From Chelydra serpentina (lineage: Eukaryota > Chordata > Testudines > Chelydridae), in contig JBAIAC010000024.1 in assembly GCA_037349315.1 (NCBI GenBank), positions 36,877,501-36,941,500 of the forward strand: a DNA stretch of 64,000 nt, written 5' to 3'. A model generated the notes under the pieces. The model searched no databases. It was not told the origin of the DNA and saw only the letters and a program-made list of their open reading frames with translations. This document shows positions 36,611 to 46,950 of the stretch, in pieces (positions within the stretch are counted from its first letter, which is position 1; every line of letters starts with the position of its first letter). The translations under genes and the position numbers were made by a program.

Positions 36611-39546
36611 CGCCCCCTCCAGGTATTGTCAGTCCATTCTTAGGACAGTGTGAATACAACCCTTTGCTATGCACCTCCATGCTCTTATGATCTCAGCAGT
36701 AAATTTAAAGGTGAAACAGAGAGTACTGGATGGACAAATGGATACTGTTCTTGTAGATGAATGGACTCATACATAACGGGTAGAGAAAGACATGAGTTAA
36801 AGCATAGGATCCAGACTCCTTTTGGAGAAATTGGAATATTTCAGAATAACTGGTCCGGATTTTGGTTCATGGATGACTCCTTTCTATAAAATGAAGTGAA
36901 CCAACCCCCCAGATCTAAATATCTTCTGAATTTTGGGGATGGTTGCAAAGGAATACAGAATCCAAACTCCAAATTTCATAACTAGCTTCTCTTTATATAA
37001 TGAGGGGAGATTAAATCCTGGATCTATATATACGCAACTTGATTTTGCAGAGATTTAAGATGTGGATCTGATTTCGCAACTCAGGAATGTGTCTGTTGCC
37101 AAAAAACAAACAAATGAAATGCTAGTACCTACAGTGACTGACAACTTTACTATCAAGCTATAAAATACAATTGTAAGCTGTCACTCTTTCCCTTCTACCC
37201 CTCCAAAAAAGAAAACGAGTAGGTGCCATCATCCACTCTGTGAATATAAAAGGGCACAATTTCTACTTAGAGTTTTAACTGGGCAGAAAAAGAAAATTAA
37301 ATATAGTACTAAGAATGATGGATGCCAAAGCCATGTATGGATTTTGTTCAATTTAATATACACCCTGCTGTTAATCAAATAAAAAAAATGACTTGGACAG
37401 ATGGGAATAGCTTCATTTTTCCTATGGGGCAAAGTAAACATTGTAACAATGATTGTTCTCCCATGGTTACTCTATATTCTTATTGCTGCTTCTGGGTGTC
37501 CCAGGTTATTATTACAAGAAAATTAATAAAATTCTCCATGACAACAGGGAAGGGGAGCAAAACAAAAATAGGGGGGAGGGTTAAAGAATGTGTTACATTC
37601 ACCTTCAAAAAAATCTCACCATTGGCTCTTATGTTTATCTCTCTTGCTCATCACTCCATGCAACTTCTCTAAAATTCTTCAAATTTTAGGCCTGTGTCCT
37701 GTCATTACATGCAATAGTGTACCTCAGGTCTGGGTTTGTTCTTTGGCACACTACTCCAGCTGTTCAATTAAAACTGAACACAAGAGCAAATTGACATTCT
37801 AACACACAGTCAAATGAGAGAAATCAATCACTTTGAAGTGCACAAATATTTGGAATCAACTACAGTATGTACCATTAAAGAATTGTTTTTGACAGAGACT
37901 GAAAGACTGTAGGAAACTCACATTTGAAAACCTGTTTGGGTAAGGTTTCAGGAAAAAGCGTACATACACATCGGAAAGTTTTGTTATGTCATCTGACTGG
38001 AGAAATGGATGTGACTCAAACCAAACATGGTAAATCATTAATTTAATTACTTTATTTCTTAGCATGCATAGTGAGCTCCATTTTTGTTTGACAGTATTGC
38101 TTAATGTACACATTTGTGCATGTGGAAAAATTAGGTTTTTCTAGACACTGATCTTAACAAGATTTGTGGTAATGGCCAAAAGTGGCCATTTTATTATTAT
38201 TCAGTCACATGCAGTGTCGCCGCTGTGACTTTTACCTTTGCCTGTGATTAGTATCTGCTCTAGAACACGTGTGTGATGCTCGCACATTCAAATTCACACT
38301 ATTTTAAAGGAAAACGTGGGCAGGTCTACAGAGATATGGCTGGACTTTTGTAACAAAACAGGAGTACCAAGACAGAACTGAAATCGGTGTAGTCAAGCAA
38401 GGATGGAGAATGGTAGCAGAGATGGGGGTTAGCTAGACAAACAGGATATAAGAAAACTGGGTTAATAGGGCTAAGGGGAGAAGCTGGAGTCAGTCAAGAG
38501 GATTAATACTGGGGATAGCTGAGGCATCCAAGGTCAAGAATTTGTGGGACTAGGGTTTAGGGTATCAAGATTAAGGGTAGCCAAGTCAGGACATACTGGC
38601 AACAGGGAAGTTGGGACAGCTGAGGATTGAAATCAAGGACAAGCAGGAGTCAAGGGAGGTGAAGTGGAGCCAAGCAAAGTGAAAAAAGGGGCTACGGCCA
38701 GCTAGGGTTTTTTGAGGAGGGCTGGTGGAGGAAGGGGAAAGAATCGGGAGGTTGTGGCTGTGCAAAAACTGGCAAAGCCACAGAGCTAAAGATTAAGGTT
38801 CAAGGAGGTTAAGAGGAACCTGTTGTGTGATGGGTCAAGGCTGAGTCCCAGAGCCTTGGGGAGCCAGGACGAGGGCTGGTTAGGGGACACTGCCTGAGAC
38901 AGCTGCTTGGGGCACTGCTGTGAAAGTCTCTTTCACAGCAAGATTATCAGAGGAAACAGAGGGACCCAGCAGTAGAGGCAGCTGATCAAGAATGTTTCCA
39001 TATCCTCCAAGGCCTGCCAAAGATAAGTAAAAACTGAAAAACTATTTTTTTTCAACATTATCACAATACTGAAACAGGCCCCAAGAGATTCCCAGAAAGA
39101 GAGGTACAGTATATGGAGACCCTATTTGTGTTTCTTGCCACTCATTGATCTAGAGTCTGAGCAGCCACGATACTTTTGCTTTTCCATAAATGCACTCATC
39201 ATTTACTATATCATAATTGTGGCTCTTCAAACTCCTTCCACTTAGTGTAAAGATAGCATACGGAGGGCTGAAAAAAACAAGACTGAATTTAAACTAGTGA
39301 GAAGCAGAAGTCATTTGTGAATTTCAGAAACTATATCTAAGATTAGGGCTGTGGTCAGATGCTGTCAGAGAAGCTACATTGGCTATTACATTCTGCAAAA
39401 TGTTGGAAATGAGGAAGACTTTACAAATAATATGTTGAAATGTGAACATAGCCAAAAAGGTGATTGGGATGTTTGGGACTTGTGGGACAAGTTGAAATTT
39501 ATTAAAAAAACAAAAGAAGTTATTCTAGAACTCACTCTTGTTGAGG
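36611..39546. other. Gene-free DNA
   Basis: No exon recognised. The 38330-38950 part is purine-rich with GGTCAAG/GGTCAGG-like words and may be repeat-derived, but no boundaries or family could be assigned. Confidence 0.5.
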
Positions 39547-39554
39547 TCAACATG

Positions 39555-40915
39555 CAGAGGTGAAAGTAAGCAGGTATGCTGCGGTACGGAGTACTGGCAA
39601 GAGCCGGTGTGCCGTACCGGGACCGGCTTCCCTAGGCGAAAATTTAAAGGGCCTGGGACTCCCAGCAGCAGCTGGAGCCCCGGGCCCTTTATATTTCTGC
39701 CAGAGCCCCACTGCCGGAACCCCGGGGTAGGCGGCAACCGGGACCCCCGGGGATCCAGCGGCGATTTAAAGGGCCTAGGGCTCCGCTGTGGTAGCAGTGG
39801 CTGGGATCCCCTGGTCATTTAAATCACCGCCAGAGCCCCACCGCTGCCAACCCAGGGCTCCGGTAGCAGGGCTCAGGCAGGGATTTAAAGGGCCCAGGGT
39901 TCCAGCAGCTGCCACTGCCCCGGGGCCCTTTAAAATCGCAACTGGAGCCCTGGGTAGCGGCAGCAGGGCTCCGGCGGGGATTTAAATGGCCGGGGCTCCA
40001 GCCGCCGCTACAGCCTTGGGGCCCTTTAAATCGCCGCTGGAGCCCCGCCGCCACTACCCCAGAGCTCCAGCAGCGATTTAAAGGGCCAGGACAGTAGCGG
40101 CTTCCAGAGCCCTGAGGTAGCAGCGGTGGGGCTCTGGCGGGGATTTAAAGGACAAGGGGCTCCCATCCGCAGCTACCAAAGTGGAGCCCTAGGCCCTTTA
40201 AATCGCCGCTGGAGCCCCACCACTGCTATCCCAGAGCTCCGGCAGCAGGGCTCCGGCGGCGATTTAAAAGGCCAGGGCGGTAGCGGCTGCCGGAGCCCCG
40301 GGCCCTTTAAATCCCTACTGGATCCCTGCTGCCAGAGCCCTAGGGTAGCGGCGGCGGGGCTCCGGTGGGGATTTAATGAGCCCCAGGCTCCCGCCGCTGC
40401 TACTGCCCCAGGGCCCTTTAAATCGCCACTGGAGCCCTGCCGCCGCTACCCCAGGGCTCCGGCAGCAGGGCTCTGGCGGCGATTTAAAGAGCCCCGGGGC
40501 AATGGTGGCTGCCAGAGCCCCAGGCCCTTTAAATCCCTGCCTGAGCCCTGCTGCCAGAGCCCTGGGGTAGCGGTGGTGGGGCTCCAGCGGCGATTTAAAG
40601 GGCTGGGGCTCCAGCCGCCGCTACCGCCTGGGGGTAGCAGTGGCAGCCGGGAGCCCCCAGGGCTCCCTCAGTGATTTAAAGGGCTCGGGGTTCTGCTGTG
40701 GTAGTGGCAACTGGCGCCCCGGGCCCTTTAAATCTCCCCCAAGCCCCGGGACTCCCAGACGCCTCTGCAGCTGGGAGCTCCAGGGTGATTTAAATGGCCT
40801 GGGGATTTAAGGCCCTGCCACTTCTGGTTGAGGTCACGCCTCTTCCGGTTGAGGCCCCGCCCCCCGCCCAGGTCTCCGGTGTACTGGTAAGTCCTTTAAC
40901 TTACTTTCACCCCTG
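39555..40915. mobile_element. hAT-type element with alternating inverted GC-rich array (1361 bp)
   Basis: The ends CAGAGGTGAAAGTAAG and TTACTTTCACCCCTG are inverted copies. Flanks TCAACATG (39547-39554) and CCAACATG (40916-40923) agree at 7 of 8. The interior is a GC-rich array in which GATTTAAAGGGCC and its reverse GGGCCCTTTAAATC alternate about every 45-75 bp, roughly twenty times from 39640 to 40800. Long open frames across it translate this repeat and are not genes. Confidence 0.88.
39640..40805. repeat. Alternating inverted TTTAAA/GC array
   Basis: Cores lie near 39645, 39685, 39762, 39820, 39875, 39927, 39980, 40026, 40076, 40142, 40196, 40262, 40305, 40371, 40414, 40479, 40528, 40593, 40673, 40728 and 40780. 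Each is flanked by GGAGCCC or GGGCTCC. Many neighbours are in opposite orientation, so the array can fold into repeated hairpins. Confidence 0.85.
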
Positions 40916-41072
40916 CCAACATGCCAGCTGCATACTTTAGTGGGATCAGTGAAAGCCAGGTTATGCCATTAAAGCACAGGCCTATGTTAAGGGTAGCACA
41001 GAGCTACTCAGAACCACCTGGCATGAAGAGGTATCATGTTTGCTTTACCAACCTCTTAGGAGTGTACAGCAT

Positions 41073-41353
41073 CAGTAGCGTAGCCAGGTGGGAGCATGGG
41101 GAGCGGCCGCTCCCCCTTGAGCAGAAGCGGCGCCCTTTTTTAGCAGCACTAAAAAAAGACGCCGCTTCTTTTTAAGCACCGCTTCTTGCACTCACCCGGC
41201 GGCGCTCCGGGTCTTCGGCGGCAGGTACCACCAGAGACCTGGAGTGAGCCGCCGAAGTGCCGCCGAAGACCCGGAGCACCGCCGGGTGAGTACAGGGGGA
41301 GGCGCCTTTTATAGCACCACTCCCCCTGCGCTCCGGACCTGACTGCGCTACTG
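41073..41353 (-). mobile_element. Palindromic hAT MITE CAGTAGCG, copy 1 (281 bp)
   Basis: Ends CAGTAGCG and CGCTACTG are inverted; duplications TACAGCAT (41065-41072, 41354-41361) are perfect. Two inner hairpins: the GGCGCC...TTTTTTAGCAG region facing CTAAAAAAAGACGCCGC, and GGGTCTTCGGCGGCA facing TGCCGCCGAAGACCC. No coding content. Opposite orientation to the copy at 54290. Confidence 0.88.
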
Positions 41354-41361
41354 TACAGCAT

Positions 41362-41717
41362 GTGCTACTATCCTCTGGCTGGTAACTTCTTTCCTTCTCT
41401 CCCTATTGGAGATGGCTAGGGCTGAAAGGAGGTTACTAGCTGGGACTTCAAGTGTGCCTGACCCCTAAGCAGGCAATACTCTTTTGTTTCTCCCCTCCAT
41501 CCTTTCCAGCTGACTTGCGCATCAATGCAGACTGACCCCTAGAAACTCCCGAAAGAAGTAACAAGAATGGAAAGATATTGAAAGGGAACAGAAACGTTAA
41601 CACACATGTATAGAAGGAACAAAGGGAATTGTTTTCACTTGAGAAATTATGGTTAAAATAAATGTTCTAAAATAATAATAATAGCAAGGAGAGAAATAAT
41701 AAAGTAAACTCATTATA
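41362..41717. other. Gene-free DNA
   Basis: No feature recognised. Confidence 0.45.
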
Positions 41718-42638
41718 TGTATAACCCTTCCGCCAGTCAGAGTTGGCAGCAACAAAGTCCGGGTTCAATATCTAGGGATTCCTTTTCAATAATACAATGC
41801 AAGACCGGCTTTGTTGGGGGCTATTGAGCCCCCAACAAATGACCTGGGCACCTCTAAGAGGCAATACTTCCCCTCTCGCAAGCACAGAGTCAGTGTAGCA
41901 AAAACTTTTATTAAAAGGAGAGCAGTAACTCAGTATTAATTTGAGTAAACACCGCAACTAGGTTCATAAACATAAACCCTGAGCAAAAGACCCACCCCCA
42001 AGTAAGTTGGTCAGTGTCCTTTTCCCCTCAGGTTCTTATGTCCAGCAACCCAAAAGTCCCTTTAACGTGCCCGTCCCTTCTCTGCACCCCACTCACAGTT
42101 ACTGTGCTTGGTCAGTGCAGCCCCAGAGTCCAGAGGTTTATCTGCAGAGTTCACCTCCCACCCTGGATGGAAGGTGGGGTAAGGAGGCACCTTACATGCT
42201 CGCTCGTCGCCTCACCAGTGGCTTGCCATGCCTCTCTGTGGGGCTGTGCTCTGGCCCTCTCTGCCAGCTGCCCTGGTGGCCACTTGCCACGCCTCTCCGC
42301 CAGCCACTTTGCTGGCCACGTTTCTCCACCAACCGCCCAGCTGGCCGCTCACTAAGATGTCACTTAACGCAGCTCTCAGTGATTTCAGCTGTTAGTGGGT
42401 AGGCACACTGGGCAGTCTCTTGTATCAGAGACACGGATACTTGTAACGCCGACAGACCATGGTCATTGGCAGGCAGGATTGAACCTGGGGCCTCTGGAGC
42501 TGAGTGCATGAGCCTCTACTGCATGACCTAAAAGCCAACTGCCTAAGGCTGTAGAGCAGACTCATTAATCTCTCTCTACGTGGTCTCGGTGCCACTAGAG
42601 AGGACAGAGCACCACATCCAGGAGGTTTGTGGGTTACA
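41718..42638 (-). repeat. LTR-like or composite repeat block, boundaries uncertain
   Basis: The block is GC-richer than its surroundings, starts TGTATAACCC and ends GGGTTACA, which are imperfect inverted ends. TTTTATTAAAA at about 41907 is an antisense polyadenylation signal, suggesting minus orientation. No target duplication was found (TTATA against AATGA). The right part contains a tRNA-like sequence. Open frames near 42.0-42.4 kb show no domain. Confidence 0.35.
42467..42537 (-). repeat. tRNA-like sequence (SINE head)
   Basis: On the minus strand TAGGTCATGCAGTAGAGGCT resembles a D-arm with A box, and CAGGTTCAATCCTG a T-arm with B box, about 40 nt apart as in a tRNA. A self-pairing T stem is visible. 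The acceptor stem does not close, so this is a tRNA-derived relic and not a functional tRNA gene. Confidence 0.5.
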
Positions 42639-43761
42639 AATGAAATGGCCAGTTCAGATTTACTAGTATGCAGTTTGGTATTCCTGTATTACTATGGGAA
42701 TGCAAAGTGTGGCAGATTTAAATATATGCAGCAGCATCTGAAATTATAATCTCATTTCAGAGACATTCAGTAAACTGGTAGTAAACATGAGCATGGTTGT
42801 CACTTTTGACTTCCTGGTGCTGTGTACTTCATATTGATCTGCACAATATAGTAGTCTCCTTTTTATCAATGCATTTATATTCAAACTTGCCAGTCAGCTT
42901 GTCAGTTGCAAATGTCACTTTAATATGCAAAGAAATTGACATACAATTGGGATAAGAAGTGGAAGAATGAATACATGAATACGTTTTTCTAAATTCAGAA
43001 TCCCTGTTGAGTACGATGCACTTTTACTGTGTGAAGTCATGTTTTCTGAAGTAAAAGATAGATATTTTTCATTTAATAGAAAGTTACACAGTACTTAATC
43101 TGCTTTTAAAAAAAATAACAGCAACCACCAACATAACTGAAGTAAAGTAACTCTTTGAATAGTAAACAGTTTCAGCTATTCAGTTTACAACTAAAAATAC
43201 ACTTGGTATAGGCTAGAAGTTAGTTATGTTAGCAAAACTACTTTTTTTCCAAATGTGTAGAGCATGCATATCTGAAAGCATGGCAATAAAAAAGGAAACC
43301 AAAGGGTATATTGCCACCAACTGAGAAGGCATTTTGATTTCTGATGATTAATAGCAATAATTAATTCAATCATCCTTCACTGCTCCTTGTTATTTGCTGA
43401 AGAACTGGATGAGATCTTCAACACAATCTTCCTCTCTCCAGTAAAATACAACTCATTTTGATAATGAATTCAAATTTGCTAAGGATTATTATCCCGAATA
43501 AAAGTTTCTAGTCAAGTTTTTTTTATCACGGACTCTGATTTATGCATGTCAGACTTCTAGACCATGAGAGCAGAAAGGCCAACATGTTGATCTGCTACCT
43601 TGAAAGAACTAGAAAGTGTTCTCTTACTTTATAAGAAATCCTATGGATACATGAGAATTCTTGCAGAGTAAGGTTCTATCCATGCAAAGAAACACATCAA
43701 AATCCAGCCCTTGATGTACAGCCACTACTGAACTTTATGTATTTTTACAGAGGGCCAACAC
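42639..43761. other. Gene-free DNA
   Basis: AT-rich, no gene or repeat recognised up to the old LTR. Confidence 0.5.
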
Positions 43762-43919
43762 TGTGGAATTGTTATAGATTTCCTGGTCCTCCATAGTTAA
43801 CAGAGAGGACCAGGATGTGTTACAGTCAGGGCCTGAATAAACATGGAACCTTCCTGGTTAAGTTGCTCTCTAGTTGCTGTAGTTGAAGCATGGCTCTTTG
43901 TGTTTGTCTTCATACTACA
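43762..43919 (+). repeat. 5' LTR of the old gypsy element
   Basis: TGTGGAATTGTTATAG to TACTACA. It has AATAAA at 43836-43841 and CCTGGTCCTC near its start, both shared with the 3' LTR. The sequence just after (TCGTATCAGAAGTG) looks like a mutated tRNA primer-binding site. Confidence 0.78.
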
Positions 43920-44201
43920 TCGTATCAGAAGTGAGTGAATCACTCTCTCTAAAAATGGAATAAGGGAAGGAAAGGAGGCCCCCAGAGTGGTGAGTGGGGA
44001 AGTGGAAAATCAGGGAGAAGACCTGTGAAAGCTGCAGTATGAAGGAGGTAGAGCCCTGTCTTGGCATAGCAATGGAGCCCATAGTGCAAACGGCTGTTAG
44101 AGAGGTCTGATTTTGTCAACTCAGGCAGCTGGCCTTGCTGGATCCAGAGATGTGAGTGCTTCTGGATAGCTTCTAGTTTAAGAGAAAAAGCACAAGTATA
44201 C

Positions 44202-44540
44202 TTGATAAATGCTTTGATATTTGACAGGGGTGATGTTGCTGATGAGCTCCTGTGTGCTCTAACCCTCAATGATGAGGAAAAAGATTACACCAAAGTGAAA
44301 GAGGCTTTTCATAGTCAGAATATTATATATGAAAGGGCCAAATTTAATAGTAGGTGCCAGGAACAAGAAAAAAAACAACTGAGATGTCAGGCCAAATTTA
44401 AAGCAGAATAACAACTGAAGAGTGGGAGACCAAATACCTTAATAGTAGGAGAGCTGTGGAAAAAGTGGTAAGACACCACGCCATAGTGGGCAACAATGTC
44501 CATCTAAAGAGACAGACTGTAGGAGATGCCACAAAACGAG
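44202..44540 (+). pseudogene. Ty3/gypsy gag relic with zinc-knuckle remnant
   Basis: An open stretch (44202-44411) contains NIIYERAKFNSRCQEQ, a well-conserved part of the gypsy capsid domain. After a stop, another frame at 44454-44540 reads CGKSGKTPRHSGQQCPSKE and then TDCRRCHKT. This is the spacing of the paired zinc-binding motifs at the end of gypsy Gag, with the second knuckle cut short. Sequence between and beyond is frameshifted. The following pol genes are absent. It has no coding potential as a unit; it marks the host element as an old gypsy retrotransposon. Confidence 0.75.
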
Positions 44541-44621
44541 TACTAAGAGTAGTGTAAACAATCCAAGAGGGAGTGTTATAATCAAATGGCAATGAGTCCA
44601 TATTTTAGGAACTATGCTCAA

Positions 44622-44815
44622 AGGGACCTACGCACCTACCTCCCCGTTTTGGGACCATTGTGATGCACAAAACTCCCACTGAAACCCTGTAGGTGCCTAA
44701 ACTTGCTTGGCACCTATGTTTTTGCATTAAAAATCCCTTGGCCACCTATGTTTCTCTCATGAGCACTGCTGCTTCTCTGTGGGTATGAAGATGCCTATCT
44801 CCCACTTAAGAGCAA
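44622..44815. repeat. Degenerate GGCACCTA-rich repeat
   Basis: CTACGCACCTACC, GTAGGTGCCTAAAC, GGCACCTATG and ATGCCTATCTCC recur in both orientations. It resembles a short turtle repeat also suspected at 62150-62650. Ends not resolved. Confidence 0.35.
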
Positions 44816-44949
44816 ATCATGAACCAGGAGAAGACAGGCATTCTGCTGTTTGAGAGGCCTGGTCCGGTAGGTGTACTCAGAGGCTGCCTACTGGATCAGG
44901 CCTCCAGAGGCAAGCTTACACAAAACAGCCAGGAGGGGGGCAGGAGTTG

Positions 44950-45301
44950 GAAGACCTCCCTCATAACTATAAAAGTCCCACGGAACAGCAGGGTGCTCAG
45001 GCAGCCGGCCTGCCTGCCATGGCCCCGGGCTGCTCCTGAAAGTGGACAGCTTCCCCTGGCATGTCTCTGCCCCCCCGCACCGCCGGCGGGGTGGGAGGTG
45101 GCTCCGCATGCTGCCCTTGCCCCCAGCACCTTCCTCACAGCTCCCATTAGCTGGTTTCTCCCCCAGATTGTCACTGGTTACTTGATCGGTTGGCAAGAGC
45201 AAATGGGACAAATGCCCATTTTTGCCAAAAAAGTTGGGACAGCCGGGACAGAGTATAAAAAAAGGACTGTCCTGGCCAAAACGGGACATATGGTCACCCT
45301 A
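44950..45301 (-). mobile_element. hAT-type element fragment related to the TAGGGTGACC family
   Basis: The right end GGTCACCCTA (to 45301), preceded by AAAACGGGACATATGG and GGACTGTCCTGGCC, is a clear family terminus read in reverse. The GC-rich left part has GGTTGGCAAGAGCAAATGGG and GCTCCCATTAGCTGGTTTC. No matching left terminus or target duplication was found, so the left boundary is approximate. Confidence 0.5.
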
Positions 45302-45918
45302 TCTGTAAAGAAGTGAGCCCCCTCCACAGGACACTGCACACACAAACTCAACAGAAGCGAGAACACTGTCTAGAAGGTTGATCAGACCCACTCACAGACT
45401 TGGTTATTAGAGTACTGCCCAGGACAATTTAAATGCAATTGATACGAGGACATAGTAGTGCAGGGGTGGGCAAACTACAGCCTGGGGCTGCATCTGGCTC
45501 TCCAGATGTCTTAATCCGGCCCTTGAGCTCTTGCCAGGGAGTGCGGCCCAGGGCTTGACCCGCTCCAGTGCTCTAACTGGGGAGCGGGGTCGAGGGCTTG
45601 CCCCATTCTGTGTGGCTCCCGGAAGCAATGGCATGTCCCCGCTCTGGCTCCTACACATAAGGGGATCCAGGGGGGTCCGCACGCTGCCCCTGCCCCTAGC
45701 GCTGCCCCCGCAGCTCCCATTGGCTGGGAACCGCGGCCAATGGGAGCTGCAGGGGTGGCGCTGGCGCGTAGGAGCCGGAGTGGGGGGACATGCTGCTGCT
45801 TCTGGGAGCTGCTTGAGGGTAATCACTGCCTGAAGCCTGCATCCCTGACCCCTCCCGTGCCCCCAAACCCCTGTCCCAGCCCTGACCCCCTCTCATCCTC
45901 TGAACCCCTCCGTCCCAG

Positions 45919-46487
45919 TGTGACGAACTAGGACTGTAGTTAAGGTTTCCCTGAGTACTGTGTGGGTGCCTCAGTTTCCCCTATGCGGTGCTTGAGTATC
46001 TAGGTGGTGGGACAACGGTGCATGATTGTTACAAAGCCCTAGAAGGCAGAGGCCTGGACACAGAGAAGGGCTCTGCCTCCTGGCAACAGATGGCCCGGCC
46101 CCTTGCCCGGCAAAGGTGAGAGCTGAAGGTGTGAGAACAAAGGGATCAGGTGACCTCCTGGCCCGGGAAGCAGACAAAGGCGGAGGAGGGGCCGGAGAGT
46201 TTGAGTTTTTGGTTGCTGGCCGGAGAAGAGGCGAGGGAGGCAGACAGGGTCTGGCCTCCCTGCCCCGGTTGGAGCTGTGGGGCGAAATGCAGGGAGCCCC
46301 AGGCTGGGGTCTAAGCTCCCTGCCCCCCGGAAGGACCCGACTGAGGGGTCCTGGATGTACTGACAAGCTCTGGTTGGGCTGTGTTCCTGGCATCTCTAAT
46401 AAACCTTCTGTTCTACTGACTGGCTGAGACTCCCAGTGAATCCGGGGAAGAGGGGTGCAGGGCCGGACTCCCCTATACTCCGTGACA
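45919..46487 (+). repeat. 5' LTR of young element (569 bp)
   Basis: Starts TGTGACGAACTAGG and ends ACTCCGTGACA. AATAAA at 46398-46403 is the likely polyadenylation signal, with the cleavage region before the LTR end. No strong TATA box is seen. Open frames on both strands are repeated in the 3' LTR and have no domains. Confidence 0.95.
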
Positions 46488-46489
46488 AC

Positions 46490-46507
46490 TGGTGGCAGCG
46501 GTGGGAT
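46490..46507 (+). other. Primer-binding site, tRNA-Leu type
   Basis: Two bases after the 5' LTR, TGGTGGCAGCGGTGGGAT is an 18-nt complement of the 3' end of vertebrate tRNA-Leu (AAG family, ending CCGCTGCCACCA), as I recall that tRNA. It sets the priming site for minus-strand DNA synthesis. Confidence 0.85.
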
Positions 46508-46950
46508 GTTCTGCACCCCGTGAACAGCGCTTCCTGCAGTAAGTAACTGGGGAGCAGTAGAACGAAGGGGGGCTAACGAGGACCAGGCGTGCTGAAGGCT
46601 CACGGAGGAGCGGTTTCGGGGAGCGGAGGAGCTACGCTTAACCCCTGGGAGTGTGTGACCAGCAAGAAGGACTGTGCAATGATGGGGTCCCCCTGGGGAC
46701 TGCAGTGAGCAGTCCCAGGGGCGGAGGAGCCTGCGGCTTGGCCCTAGGAGAGAGAAGGATTTTTGCAGGGACAGGGTTCCCCTGGGGGTGCCGTGAGTGG
46801 ACCCAGGGGCGCAGGAGCTGCAGCTCGACCCTGGCAAAGAGGCGGTGACCTGGAGAAGGGCTGGCACACTTGGGGTTCTTCCTGGAAACCGTGGGGAGCT
46901 AAGAGCACACAGGCCTGCGAGTCCACAGCAAACTTGGGAGCAGTGAAGTG
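46508..46950 (+). other. Leader with tandem hairpin units
   Basis: The untranslated leader contains related GC-rich units at about 46685-46745 and 46777-46840. The first forms a 13-bp stem with one bulge and loop AGTGA (46689-46720). The second has an 8-bp stem (46779-46786 with 46802-46809). The position, between primer site and ORF, is where packaging and dimerisation signals lie in LTR elements; the role is inferred. Confidence 0.6.

Noticed and set aside
39538..40674. Several proline/glycine-rich open frames
   Set aside because: They translate the alternating inverted repeat array of a DNA transposon.
44819..45316. Open frames of 165 and 133 codons on opposite strands
   Set aside because: They fall in a GC-rich non-autonomous hAT-type fragment.
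45971..46867. Minus-strand open frame of 298 codons, partly repeated at 50168-50713
   Set aside because: It is the antisense of the LTR and leader; the repeat reflects the two LTRs, not a gene pair.
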